Shown here: in pieces, positions 8,801-17,200 of the stretch | How the letters are laid out: each line of letters opens with the position of its first letter | How positions within the stretch are numbered: the first letter of the stretch is position 1 | Assembly: GCA_963721385.1 (NCBI GenBank) | Contig: CAVRJB010000019.1 | Span: forward strand, 372,001-436,000 | DNA length: 64,000 nucleotides | Direction: 5' to 3' | Source of the DNA: DAOMFB01 sp963721385 | GTDB lineage: Bacteria; Acidobacteriota; Thermoanaerobaculia; UBA5066 | The notes under the pieces: model-generated | Told to the model about the DNA's origin: nothing | Databases searched by the model: none | The model's input: only the letters and a program-made list of their open reading frames with translations | Program-made: the position numbers and the translations under genes

Positions 8801-10433
8801 GAGCGGGGGCGAAGCCGCCTTCGACCCGCGCGAGGAGCGCGTCGAGGTTCGTCACCAGGGCCGTGGCGCTCTCTCCGGAGACCGTTGCCACGCCCCGCGG
8901 CGGCGCCTTCGGAGCCGATGTCGCCGCGGACGCGAAGATCGTCGCGGGCTTCGGCGTCGCCGGGACCGCGATTGAAACGGCTTTCTTCGACGTCAGCGCT
9001 CCCGGCAGGTGCTCCTCGAGAACGATGTGGAAGTTGGTCCCGCCGAAGCCGTAGGCCGAGACTCCGGCGCGCCGGGGCGCGCCGCCGTTCGCCTTCCACT
9101 CCCCGAGGTCGTGGTTCGGGAAGAACGGCGTCGCCGCGAAGTCGATGTTCGGATTCGGCTTCCCGGCGTTGAGCGTGGGAGGAAGCTGCCGGTGGTGGAT
9201 CGCCTGGACCGCCTTCAGCAGCCCCGCCGCGCCGGCGGCCGCCTTCAGGTGGCCGACGTTGCTCTTCGCCGAGCCGAGGGCGATCGAGCCCTTCGGCGCG
9301 CCGCCGAAGATCGCCGCAAGGCTCTCCACCTCGACGACGTCGCCGACCTTCGTGCTCGTACCGTGCGCCTCGACGAGCGTCGCCGTCGCCGGGTCGAGCC
9401 CGGCGTCCTTCCACGCCCGCTCGATGGCGAGGCGCTGACCGGCGGGGTTCGGGGCGGTGATTCCCTTTCCCTTCCCGTCGCTCGAGCCGCCGACGCCCCG
9501 GATCACGGCGTAGACCCGGTCCCCGTCCCGCTCGGCGTCGGCGAGCCGCTTCAGCAGGAACGCCGCGCAGCCCTCCCCCATGACGAAGCCGTCGGCACCG
9601 TCGCCGAACGGGCGCGTGCCGGTGGCCGAGAGCGCCCCGATCTTGCAGAACTTCACGAACGTGGACGGGCCCATGTTCCGGTCGACTCCGCCGGTCAGGA
9701 CGGCGTCGGCGTGCCCCTCGGCGAGGAGGTCGACGGCCGCGTCGACGGCGGCGAGTGTCGAGGCGCAGGCCGCGTCGGTGATGAAGTTCGGACCGCGGAG
9801 GTTGAGGACGTTCGCGACGCGCCCCGAGATGATGTTCGGGAGCTCGCCCGGCATCGAGTCCTCCGTGATCGGCGGCAGCGCCGCGGAGACGCGCTCGTGC
9901 CACTTCGAGAGAATCGCCGTCCTCACGTCCGGCGGCAGCGCGCGGAACTCGCCGACGCCGTCGAGCGCCTTCCGGAACTCGGGGAAGAAGACGCGGAAGG
10001 CGGTGAGGAAGTGGAGTTCGCCCCCCATCGCCGTCCCGAGGACGACGGCCGTCCGCTCGGTGTCGAGGGGCTTCTTCGGGTAGCCGTAGTCGGCGAGCGC
10101 CTCGGCGGCGATCGTGACCGCCCACTGCTGGCCTTCGTCCATTGCCGAGGCGACTTTCGGCGGGATGTGGAAGCGCTTCCAGTCGAACGTGAAGCCGCGG
10201 ACCCATCCACCGATCCGGCTGTAGGTCTTGTCGGGGACGGAGGGGTCGGGGTCGAAGTAGTCGTCCGGGCTCCAGCGCTCGGGCGGGACGTCGGTGATGC
10301 TGTAGCGCTTTCGGGAGACGTTTTCCCAGAATGCCTCCGCGGAGGGAGCCTCCGGCAGGCGGGCGCTCACGCCGACGACGGCGACCGCGCGGTCGGATCT
10401 GTCGGTTCTTTCGAATCGTTCGGTTCGGCTCAT
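5814..10433 (-). CDS. PUFA-synthase-like iterative synthase: KS-AT-KS
   Basis: This 1539-residue protein builds the acyl chain. KS1 (about residues 15-470) resembles PfaA-type domains (DPDPSVPDKTYS) and has Cys223 in DAACAST, His357 in EAHGTST and His395 in KSNVGH. An acyltransferase follows at about 600-900, with FLFPGQGSQ and Ser707 in GHSLGEY. A second, divergent KS (about 965-1475) keeps Cys1214 (SACAST), His1362 in the unusual SHETFTPARGG and His1402 in KGFTGHPMG, so it may be active and not a chain-length factor. The start is ATG 10433 because a strong GAGGGGGAG ribosome site precedes it; an in-frame TTG at 10451 would add six residues. It lies 14 bases after the acyl-CoA dehydrogenase. 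It belongs among pfa-like secondary lipid synthases; the product is unknown. Confidence 0.9.
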   Translation of the reverse strand: MSRTERFERTDRSDRAVAVVGVSARLPEAPSAEAFWENVSRKRYSITDVPPERWSPDDYFDPDPSVPDKTYSRIGGWVRGFTFDWKRFHIPPKVASAMDEGQQWAVTIAAEALADYGYPKKPLDTERTAVVLGTAMGGELHFLTAFRVFFPEFRKALDGVGEFRALPPDVRTAILSKWHERVSAALPPITEDSMPGELPNIISGRVANVLNLRGPNFITDAACASTLAAVDAAVDLLAEGHADAVLTGGVDRNMGPSTFVKFCKIGALSATGTRPFGDGADGFVMGEGCAAFLLKRLADAERDGDRVYAVIRGVGGSSDGKGKGITAPNPAGQRLAIERAWKDAGLDPATATLVEAHGTSTKVGDVVEVESLAAIFGGAPKGSIALGSAKSNVGHLKAAAGAAGLLKAVQAIHHRQLPPTLNAGKPNPNIDFAATPFFPNHDLGEWKANGGAPRRAGVSAYGFGGTNFHIVLEEHLPGALTSKKAVSIAVPATPKPATIFASAATSAPKAPPRGVATVSGESATALVTNLDALLARVEGGFAPAPAAPDASFLAAPERLTIDFGTREELLEKLGKAKKAIAAGTPKALQALASQGIFRGSGPAPGRLAFLFPGQGSQYVNMGRELAACEPAAAAVFEEADRVMTPILDRPLTSYLFADGKDDEAVKAAEEALKQTAITQPAMLTADVALYEVLRTYGLEPDLVMGHSLGEYAALVAAGVMPFADALEAAAARGREMTHVSLADNGQMAAIMAPVEEVEAVLRTVDGYVVAANINSRAQCVIGGASPAVEAAVVALQKKGFHAIRLPVSHAFHTEIVAPASAPLRKVLDRLRVSPPKRKLVANVTGGLYPETIDGIKETLQKQIASPVQWVRGLETLWAEGARTFLEVGPKRALKGFVDDVLDGRPGLVSLFTNAPKPGDTTALNHALCGLWAAGYGRGAQAGVSLPAAETAPAPRGALDRNETPRGSIVVSGTGLGLPGAEKPVMDPANAERILRGEQFVDFLPERFRRRMVEKKVTRVVKGEDGSGRFETISDTGEVIKLAGRPGPFDLPAEYGVPEKLVEALDLTSQLAMAAGLDALREAGIPLVQTWRRTSTGKFLPDRWMLPESLRDETGVVFASAFPGFDRFADEMTRYFEDEALRRERASLEDLRRVTSDPATLAEIDRKVARLDDEVVRKPYAFDRRFLLRVLSMGHSQFAEYVGARGPNTQVNSACASTAMAIGLAEDWIRSGRCRRVLVLGADAVTSDRMVEWFGAGFLASGAAATDDKVEEAALPFDRRRHGTLIGMGACALVVESQNAVEERGMRGLVELLSTETRNSAFHGTRLDVTHVSDVVESLVASAERRFGLDRHAMASEMVFMSHETFTPARGGSAAAEVVALRHVFGPSANEIVVANTKGFTGHPMGVGIEDVIAVKILEHGIVPPVPNFREPDPDLGALRLSRGGRYPVTYAIHLAAGFGSQISLTLTRRIPGGLDRVDDPALYLRWLAETTGTDAPELEVVKRNLRVVSKGVPAHPPAPSAWVWGTGPTRRAPAPPERR

Positions 10434-10447
10434 CGTCTCCCCCTCAC

Positions 10448-12073
10448 TCAAGCCGCCGGGAACGCCGCCGCGAGGTCCCGGGCGAGGGCGTCGAGGTCCT
10501 CGATCTGGCCCCGCTGCGCCGCGAAGGCCTCATCGACATGAAGGACCTTCGCGAGGCCGGGATCGGTCTGGCCGGCGGCGTTGGCCCACTTCAGCCCGTC
10601 CGCCGCCACCTTCAGGAACGCTTCCCGGGCGAAGGCGCGCGCCATGGTGGCGAGAACGCCCGGCGGGAAGCCGGAGGCCGCGCTCGGCGCCGAGGCCGCG
10701 CGCGCGGAGAAGACCGCGGCCGTCTCCGCGAAGGCCGTCAGCTCTCCGAGCCGGAAGAGAGCGTGCTGGTTCCGCGTCAGCCGGTCGAGGCGGCACCGCT
10801 CGAAAAGGGCTCCGAGGGACCGGAGAGCCGCGGCCGCGTTCGGCGCGCCCGTCGCCTCCGTCCCGCCGAGGCGCGCCGCCCAGTCGGCGAAGAAGGCTCC
10901 CTTCGACTTGAGGTGCTGCTGCCACCGGTCGCGGGCGATCGTCCACTCCATGATCTCGGACGTCCCCTCGTAGATCGTCGTGATCCGGACGTCGCGGCTG
11001 ATCTTCTCGACCATGTACTCGCGTGTGTAGCCGTAACCGCCGAGGGCCTGGATGGCGTCGTCGGCCGCCTTGCATCCCGCTTCCGTCGCCATGTACTTCG
11101 CCACGGCCCCCTCGGTTGCGAGATCGGGCTCGCCACCGTCGATCCGGTCGGCGGTTTCCTCGATATAGGCCCGCGCGGCCTCGAGGCGGACGGCGTTCGG
11201 GACGATCAGCTTGTGCGTGTAGCCCTGCTTCTGCGAGAGCGGCGCGCCCCCCTGGATGCGCGTCTGGGAGTAGCGGATCGCGCGGCGGAGCGCCTCCCAG
11301 CCGGCTCCGAGCCCGAACGCAGCGACCATGAGCCGCGTGTAGCCGAAGACGGCCTGCGCCTGCGCGAGGCCCTTCCCCTCGATGCCGCCGACGAGGTGGT
11401 CGGCCGGGACGACGACGTCCTCGAGGAAGAGCGCCGCCGTGTTGCTCGCGCGGATGCCGTGCTTGTCCTCCGGCTTTCCGGCGGTGAAGCCGGGGAGACC
11501 CTTCTCCGCGACGAACCAGGACGGCCCGCCGGGCGCGTTCGCGAGGATCGTGAAGAGGTCGGCGACGCCGCCGTTCGAGATCCACTGCTTCCGGCCATTC
11601 AGCCTGTAGGCGACCGTCTTCCCGTCCTCGACGACCGGCGTCGCCGTCGTCTGCAGGGCGGCGAGGTCGCTCCCCGCCTGCGGCTCGGTCGCGCCGTACG
11701 CCATCAGAAGCCCCTCGTCGGCGATGCGTTTCATCCAGGCGTTCTTCTGACCGGGCGTCGCACCGACCATGATCGGGTCGGCTCCGAGGCAGGTGGCGAG
11801 GACACCCGTCGCGATGCCGAGGTCGATCTCGGCCATGCCGACGCAGACGCGATAGATGTCGTAGGCGCTCCCGCCGAGGCCGCCCGCCTCCTCGGGGACG
11901 AAGACGAGGTGGAGCCCGATCTGCTGCGGGTCGTAGAGGTCGCGGAGGACCTTCGCGGGGAAGACGTCCTCGTGGTCGAGCTTCAGGAGGAAGGCGGGCG
12001 GCAGCTCGCGCCCAGCGTAGTCCCTGACCGTGGAAAGCAGGAGATCAAGCGATTCCGGGTCGAGGCGCGGCAT
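10448..12073 (-). CDS. Acyl-CoA dehydrogenase family flavoprotein, long form
   Basis: This 541-residue FAD enzyme is expected to introduce an alpha,beta double bond into an acyl thioester. Family signatures include YGATEPQAGSD, the FAD/substrate stretch RKQWISNGG, the arginine-rich RITTIYEGTSEI near residue 369 containing the usual catalytic Glu, and GGYGYTREY. It is about 150 residues longer than the short-chain enzymes, with an Ala-rich helical C-terminal extension. ATG 12073 is preceded by a GGGGGGAC ribosome site. It is the first gene of the lipid synthase operon, immediately before KS-AT-KS. It may act on the synthase product or on a bound intermediate; as the only flavin redox enzyme here it may replace a missing enoylreductase-type step, which is inference. 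Confidence 0.9.
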   Translation of the reverse strand: MPRLDPESLDLLLSTVRDYAGRELPPAFLLKLDHEDVFPAKVLRDLYDPQQIGLHLVFVPEEAGGLGGSAYDIYRVCVGMAEIDLGIATGVLATCLGADPIMVGATPGQKNAWMKRIADEGLLMAYGATEPQAGSDLAALQTTATPVVEDGKTVAYRLNGRKQWISNGGVADLFTILANAPGGPSWFVAEKGLPGFTAGKPEDKHGIRASNTAALFLEDVVVPADHLVGGIEGKGLAQAQAVFGYTRLMVAAFGLGAGWEALRRAIRYSQTRIQGGAPLSQKQGYTHKLIVPNAVRLEAARAYIEETADRIDGGEPDLATEGAVAKYMATEAGCKAADDAIQALGGYGYTREYMVEKISRDVRITTIYEGTSEIMEWTIARDRWQQHLKSKGAFFADWAARLGGTEATGAPNAAAALRSLGALFERCRLDRLTRNQHALFRLGELTAFAETAAVFSARAASAPSAASGFPPGVLATMARAFAREAFLKVAADGLKWANAAGQTDPGLAKVLHVDEAFAAQRGQIEDLDALARDLAAAFPAA

Positions 12074-12228
12074 CGTCCCCCCTGTCGTCGCCGGGTACGA
12101 GCCGAACTCTAGAGGTGAACCGGCGCTCGGCCCTTAGTGCAGATGCATGGAGTCCAAGAGGGATGGCATCGCCCCTACGCCCGGGAAGGCTCCCACGGTA
12201 TGCTTCGCACCTCCCGGGGGGGAGGGAC

Positions 12229-13362
12229 TTGGACACACTCACACACGGACTCGCTGGTGCGCTGATCGCGCGGGCCATCCCCTCGTCGGGCGACGCCGAT
12301 CTGGACGCGTCGCTCAGGAGGCGGGAGGCCTGGACCGGCTTCCTCGCCGCAATGCTCCCCGACGCCGACGCACTGCCGAACCCGCTCTCGGCCGAGTTCT
12401 ACATCGAGCACCACCGCGCCGCGACACATTCGTTCGTCCTGCTGCCGCTCTGGGCCGTGGCGATCGGGCTCCTCGCGTCGTGGCGCCTCCGCCTCCCGGC
12501 GGGGGAGGACGGTGCCCGGGCCCGGCGGATCGCGCGGGCACGGCTGATGGGCCTCTCCGGCCTCGGCCTCGCGTCCCACATCCTCCTCGACTGGATCACG
12601 TCGTGGGGGACGCGCTTCTTCGCGCCGATCTCGGAGATGGCCTTTGCGCTCGACTGGGTTTTCATCCTCGACTTCATCCTGTCGGGCCTCCTCGCCGCCG
12701 GAATCGCGGCGGCGTTCCTCGTCTTCCGGAGGCAGGGGCGACTCGCGGCGCGAGCGTCGCTCGCGGCCGCAGGCCTTTACGTCGGCTTCTGCGGCCTGCA
12801 GCACGGCAAGGCCCTCGATCTTGCGGCCCGGCTCGCACCATCGGCCGCGAGCCGCGCCGCCGTCCCCCAGCCGCTCTCCCCGGCGCGCTGGCTCCTCCTG
12901 TCGGAGGAAGGGGGAAAGGTCCGGCTCGACTTCGTCGACTTCCGGCTTCGACGAAGGGCGCCTGCGCCGCCACCCGACGCGCTCGCCCGCTTTCACGAGG
13001 GGACGTTCTCGCTCCGCCGGCTCGTACCGGCGCTCGCGGCGTTCTACCGCGCCCCCGACGATCCCGCGCCGTTCCTCCTGCCCGAAACCGACGGCCCCCG
13101 GGCCGGCGAGGCGCTCGCGGAGGCGAAGGAGGGAATCTTCGGCCGCTTCGCCAGGTTTCCGGTCGGCCACGAGATCGACCGGTCCGACGGCTCGTCGGTC
13201 GTTCTCCTCCGGGACGCCCGGTTCGCGCACCTGTCGGACCGGCTGGATCCCTTCGCGTACGAGATCCGCTTCGGCCCCGACGGGCGCCTCCGCGACGCGG
13301 GCTTCCGCTCGCCGCGCTGGACCCGGCCTCCCGGCACGGACCGCCTCGGCGTCGTGCGGTAA
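12229..13362 (+). CDS. Metal-dependent hydrolase-like inner-membrane protein (DUF457/YdjM family)
   Basis: The N-terminus (MDTLTHGLAGALIARA) and the later HHRAATHS and HILLDWITSWGT motifs are typical of the YdjM/DUF457 family: multi-spanning membrane proteins with conserved His/Asp residues and no firm biochemical role. Several hydrophobic segments fill roughly residues 60-250, followed by a soluble C-terminal domain. The start is TTG 12229, because a GGGGGGAGGG ribosome site sits just before it and the family N-terminus begins there; an upstream extension to 12115 is open but unlikely. The gene stands alone, divergent from the lipid synthase operon across 155 bases. Confidence 0.82.
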   Translation: MDTLTHGLAGALIARAIPSSGDADLDASLRRREAWTGFLAAMLPDADALPNPLSAEFYIEHHRAATHSFVLLPLWAVAIGLLASWRLRLPAGEDGARARRIARARLMGLSGLGLASHILLDWITSWGTRFFAPISEMAFALDWVFILDFILSGLLAAGIAAAFLVFRRQGRLAARASLAAAGLYVGFCGLQHGKALDLAARLAPSAASRAAVPQPLSPARWLLLSEEGGKVRLDFVDFRLRRRAPAPPPDALARFHEGTFSLRRLVPALAAFYRAPDDPAPFLLPETDGPRAGEALAEAKEGIFGRFARFPVGHEIDRSDGSSVVLLRDARFAHLSDRLDPFAYEIRFGPDGRLRDAGFRSPRWTRPPGTDRLGVVR

Positions 13363-13438
13363 GCGGCGCTCCTAGGCTCGGCCATGGACGGCGACGGGGG
13401 AAGCGGCGCCCGACCCGATCGCCTCTCTTCATTTTCTA

Positions 13439-14173
13439 TTATAGAATCGAAACGGGACCCTCCGAGGAACAGGCGTTCAGGATGAATGGGTGGTATCCCG
13501 ATCTCGATGAACGGTGACGAGACGAGGCTCTCAGTGCACTTCGGAGAAGGGTGATCGCAAGCGCTTCTCTACGCTGCGCCGTGGACCGCCACGGGGGAGA
13601 AGGCCGGAGGCGAGCGCGGGCCTCGACGCGGAGCAGCTCGGCGAGCCGCTTCCGGGTTGCGCTCTCGCCCGCGTGGGCGACGGCCAGCTCCAGGAACGCG
13701 GGGCCGTGGCGCGCCTCGGCGTCGGCCAGCTCGCGGTAGAGGCGCTTCAGCCGAGCGTCGGGAAGGAACGGAACCAGGACGTCGAACCGCTCGTGGCTCC
13801 GCGCTTCGATGAGCGCCGAGACGAGGAGCAGGTCGAGGCCTCGGTCCGGCTCCTTCCCGGACCGGCACGCCGCGCGAAGCGCCGCGGCGTAGGGGTTCCG
13901 GCGGCGCGTGGCGAGGGAGGCGCCGAACCGCCGCGCCTCCTTCGTGACGCGCCTGAAGTGGCGCAGCTCCTCGGCCGCGAGGGCGGAGAGCCGGTCGACG
14001 AGCGCGGGATTCTCGGGGTACTGGCCGACGAGAGAGAGCGCGGAGACGGCGGCCTGGAGCTCGCAGACGGCGTGGTCCGCGAGGAGCTCGGAAAGGTGCG
14101 CGGCCGCGCGGCGCGCCCACTCCGGCGGCGTCGGCGAAAGGAGCTCGATCGACGGGCCTGCGGGCCCGGTCAC
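13439..14173 (-). CDS. miaE: tRNA-(ms2io6A)-hydroxylase, MiaE
   Basis: MiaE is an oxygen-dependent di-iron enzyme that hydroxylates the modified adenosine at position 37 of certain tRNAs. The six expected iron ligands are present: Glu39, Glu69, His72, Glu123, Glu153 and His156 (CELQ, EELRH, LIEARSHERF, AEARH). It starts at GTG 14173, overlapping the preceding membrane gene by GTGA. The last 40 or so residues do not look like the family. A one-base shift at a C5 run near 13587-13592 would instead end the protein at VHGAA-stop (13569), giving about 201 residues, the usual family length. A sequencing indel is therefore suspected near the 3' end. Confidence 0.85.
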   Translation of the reverse strand: MTGPAGPSIELLSPTPPEWARRAAAHLSELLADHAVCELQAAVSALSLVGQYPENPALVDRLSALAAEELRHFRRVTKEARRFGASLATRRRNPYAAALRAACRSGKEPDRGLDLLLVSALIEARSHERFDVLVPFLPDARLKRLYRELADAEARHGPAFLELAVAHAGESATRKRLAELLRVEARARLRPSPPWRSTAQRREALAITLLRSALRASSRHRSSRSGYHPFILNACSSEGPVSIL

Positions 14174-15180
14174 GCGGCGGCGCTCTCCGGAGTCGCCGCT
14201 GCCGCGGGTGCCGGAACGGCGTCGCGCCCGCGGTCGAGCCACGCCGAGGCCGCGCCGAGGTGGGCCGCGCGCGCGGCGATCCGGAGGAAGACGACGAGCT
14301 GCTGGCCCGCGAGGATCAGGAGGAAGCGGGACGTGTCCTTGCCGTCCCACGTCGGGCCGAGGAGGCCCCAGAGAACGAGCGGGGCGAGCGCCGCCGCGCC
14401 ACAGAGAACCTCGAGCCCGAGCGCCTTCGCGGGCCGTCGCAGCACCGTCCCGATCGCCTGCCCGAGGGCGGAGAAGACGTTCGCACTGCCGGCGAGCCCC
14501 ATCGAGGCCCGGGCGAACGCGGCGAGCGCCCTCGCGAAGCTCGCGACGACGAGAAAGAGGCCGAACCGGAGGAGCATCAGGAGGACCGCCTGCCACTCGT
14601 ATCGGAAGTCGTCCGGGTCGTAGAGCTGGCCGGTTCCGACATAGAGCCACCGCCACGCCGCGACGATCAGCCCGAACGTGAGTGCGCTGAGGAGGAGCGA
14701 CGACAGCCCGTACTTTCCGCAGTCGGCGCCGAAGGCCGAAAGGCTCGTCCGCTCCTTCGAGGCGCCGAAGCGCCCCGCGAAGCCTCCCGCGAGGAGCGCC
14801 GCGAGCGTGAGATTCAGCATTCCGAAGGCGAGGAGCGACGTCATCGCGCCCCCCTTCGGCAGGAGCTTCGCAACCGTCGCCTCGCCGGCCCGCTTCGAAG
14901 GCGAGACGCCGGTCACGAGGTCCTCCGCCTTCGCGACGTCGCCGAGGACGTCGGGATGCTGGCGCGTGAAGTGGGCGAAAAACGTCGCGTCGGCCGACTT
15001 CAGGAGGACGTCGGCCCAGGGGCTCCGGTCGAGCGTCTCGTGCAACGCGACGCCGACGGGCCTCGCGACCGCGAATGCGAGAGCGGCATTGAGCGCGAGG
15101 GTGAAGACGAGCGCCTTCCATGTGCCGAGGGCGGAAAGGAAACCGCGAACGACAAGGACGACGAGCCCGTCGCGCCTCAC
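14170..15180 (-). CDS. Multi-spanning membrane protein of unknown function
   Basis: I do not recognise a named family. The 336-residue protein has hydrophobic segments at about residues 20-45, 112-132, 155-180, 200-225 and 255-290. Large loops lie between them, the first being a hydrophilic extracytoplasmic-looking stretch at about 50-110. The C-terminal tail is rich in Ala and Pro. GTG 15180 overlaps the stop of the M1 peptidase gene by GTGA, and its own stop overlaps the start of miaE in the same way, so the three genes form one translationally coupled operon. The coupling suggests co-production but does not reveal a function. Confidence 0.75.
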   Translation of the reverse strand: MRRDGLVVLVVRGFLSALGTWKALVFTLALNAALAFAVARPVGVALHETLDRSPWADVLLKSADATFFAHFTRQHPDVLGDVAKAEDLVTGVSPSKRAGEATVAKLLPKGGAMTSLLAFGMLNLTLAALLAGGFAGRFGASKERTSLSAFGADCGKYGLSSLLLSALTFGLIVAAWRWLYVGTGQLYDPDDFRYEWQAVLLMLLRFGLFLVVASFARALAAFARASMGLAGSANVFSALGQAIGTVLRRPAKALGLEVLCGAAALAPLVLWGLLGPTWDGKDTSRFLLILAGQQLVVFLRIAARAAHLGAASAWLDRGRDAVPAPAAAATPESAAA

Positions 15181-17192
15181 TGGCCCGCCCCCGCGAATCC
15201 GAGGAGGGCGAAGAATTCGAGGACGTTTTGCGCCCAGAACCTCAGGCGGCTGGCCCAGCGATGCGCCGCACGCTTGTCGGGCTGCGTCTTCAGGCCGTTG
15301 TTCAGGAAATTCGCGTCGAGGAGGAGCTTACGGTCGGGGTCGACGCGGGCCGCGAGAAGCTTCGGCCCTTTGCAGCGGTAGCGGATCCAGCGATCCGCTC
15401 CGTCCCATTTCTTCCGGACGATGTGCCCGCCCTCGAACGCCAGCTCGACGTCGACGGGCCACACGGCTTCACCCATCCTCCTCACGACGACGGCCGACTC
15501 CCAGCTCTTCGGCGTCTTCGGGTCGGGCTTCTCGGGCTCCGCGTACTTCCGCTTCGCGCCGTCGCCGGACCAGCCGACCGGCGGCCGGGCCTCGCGCGTC
15601 TCGGCCTTCGAGACCGCATAGTCGAACGTGTCCGACGAGTCCCACGCCGCGCGGAAGAGAGCGTCCCCGCCGTCGCCCGCGATCTCCTTCACGACGGCGC
15701 GGAAGTCGGCGGCCGTCGGGCTCCGGAACGCGAAGCGCGTGGCGTACGTCTTCATGATCTTCGCCCACGTCTCGGGGCCGAGCGTCCGCTCGGCGGAGGC
15801 GAGCGTGAGCGCCGTCTTCGAGTAGGCGTTGACCCGGATCGCCGCGCCGTCGAGCTGCGACCACGACGGGACGTTCGTCGCGTCCGAGCGGGAGGCGAGC
15901 TGCCAAGCCTGGTAGCGGTCGTTGTGAAACTCGGGGCGGGGGAGGACGACCGAGCGGAACGCGACGGGGATCCCGAAGAAGCGCTTCACGAGGACCGGGT
16001 CGCCCAACGCCGGCTTCAGCACGACGTCCTGCGCGTAGGTGTCGAATCCCTCGTCCATGTGGGCTTCGTCGAACTCGTTCGAGGCGAGGAGGCCGTAGAA
16101 GATCTGGTGCCCGAACTCGTGGACGGCGACGCTTTCGGGGCTCTGCGACCCCTCGGGCGAGAGCCACGACGTCCCGCCGGTGAAGAGGGTCGGGTACTCC
16201 ATGCCTCCCGACGCCGAGCCCCAGGGCGGGTCGACGACAGTCACGGCGGGATACGGGTACGGCGTGTAGTGCGTCCCGTAGCCCGCGAGACCCGCGCGAG
16301 TCGCCGCGAAGTAGCGCTCCTTCGCGCGGCGGTGGTCGGGCTGGAGGAGGAGGATCATCTCGACGTTCGGGAGCCCCTGCTGCGTGAAGGTCTCGCGGTA
16401 TACCTCGTAGCGGGGCGAGGCGGTCCACGCGAAGTCGTGGACGTCCTCGGCAACGTAGCGGACGCGGACGCGCCCGCCCACCTCCTGCTCTTCCTTCTGG
16501 ACTCCCGAGGCCCCGACCTTCCCCTTCATCTCCTTCGGCAGGGTGAGCGAAACGTCGTAGTCGCCGAAGTCGGCCCAGAACTCGGTGCCGGCGTGAAACT
16601 GCCGGGAGTGCCAGCCGGAGGGCGTCGCCTTGCAGAGCTTGGGGAACCACTGGGCCCCCATGACGAAGTCGTCCTTCCACCCCGTCCGCGCGACGGTGCG
16701 CGGGAGCTTCGACGCCCAGTCGACCGAGAAGACGAGCGTCTCTCCGGGCGCGATCGGCTGGGGAAGCGGCATCGAGACGAGCGTCCGGTCCTCTGCGTTC
16801 CCGTCGTCCGGGGCGAGGTACGTGAGGCCGGGCGTCAGGTCGGTTCCGTTCTTGAGCACGATCCGGTTGATCTCGCTCCAGCCGAACCACTCGGCATCCT
16901 TCCCCTTCGGCCGCCTCCTGCCGACACCTTCCTCGCTCTCCTTCAGCCACGTCGAGCGGTCGTTCCGCCAGGCGTTGAGGTAGAGGTGGAGCCGGAGGTC
17001 GGGGAGAGCGCGCCCCGTCCGGTTGACGAAGGTCACGGTCTCGCGCCCCGCCAGCGTGTGGCTCTCGGCGTCGTACGTCGCCTCGATCGCGTACGAGGCG
17101 ACGGGAGGGACGCGGCTTCCGGCGGAGAGTGGGGAGGCGGCGGTCAGGAGCGCCGCGAGCGCGGCGACGCTGAGCGAGCCGGTCGTCTTCAC
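15177..17192 (-). CDS. Secreted M1-family zinc metallopeptidase
   Basis: A signal peptide (MKTTGSLSVAALAALLTAAS) precedes a 671-residue peptidase. The zinc site HEFGH is at residues 358-362 and the third ligand Glu381 follows at the M1 spacing, in HMDEGFDTY. GGMEYPT at about 329-335 corresponds to the substrate-binding GAMEN motif of the family. The enzyme is expected to trim peptides outside the cytoplasm. GTG 17192 has a -10-like TAGCAT eight bases upstream and no ribosome site, so the mRNA may have almost no leader. It heads an operon with a membrane protein and miaE, and is divergent from ligA across 53 bases. Confidence 0.9.
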   Translation of the reverse strand: MKTTGSLSVAALAALLTAASPLSAGSRVPPVASYAIEATYDAESHTLAGRETVTFVNRTGRALPDLRLHLYLNAWRNDRSTWLKESEEGVGRRRPKGKDAEWFGWSEINRIVLKNGTDLTPGLTYLAPDDGNAEDRTLVSMPLPQPIAPGETLVFSVDWASKLPRTVARTGWKDDFVMGAQWFPKLCKATPSGWHSRQFHAGTEFWADFGDYDVSLTLPKEMKGKVGASGVQKEEQEVGGRVRVRYVAEDVHDFAWTASPRYEVYRETFTQQGLPNVEMILLLQPDHRRAKERYFAATRAGLAGYGTHYTPYPYPAVTVVDPPWGSASGGMEYPTLFTGGTSWLSPEGSQSPESVAVHEFGHQIFYGLLASNEFDEAHMDEGFDTYAQDVVLKPALGDPVLVKRFFGIPVAFRSVVLPRPEFHNDRYQAWQLASRSDATNVPSWSQLDGAAIRVNAYSKTALTLASAERTLGPETWAKIMKTYATRFAFRSPTAADFRAVVKEIAGDGGDALFRAAWDSSDTFDYAVSKAETREARPPVGWSGDGAKRKYAEPEKPDPKTPKSWESAVVVRRMGEAVWPVDVELAFEGGHIVRKKWDGADRWIRYRCKGPKLLAARVDPDRKLLLDANFLNNGLKTQPDKRAAHRWASRLRFWAQNVLEFFALLGFAGAGQ

Positions 17193-17200
17193 GGGCGCCG

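Noticed and set aside
10433..10451. TTG at 10451 as the start of the KS-AT-KS gene
   Set aside because: The ATG at 10433 has a strong GAGGGGGAG ribosome site at the right distance and the extra six residues add nothing.
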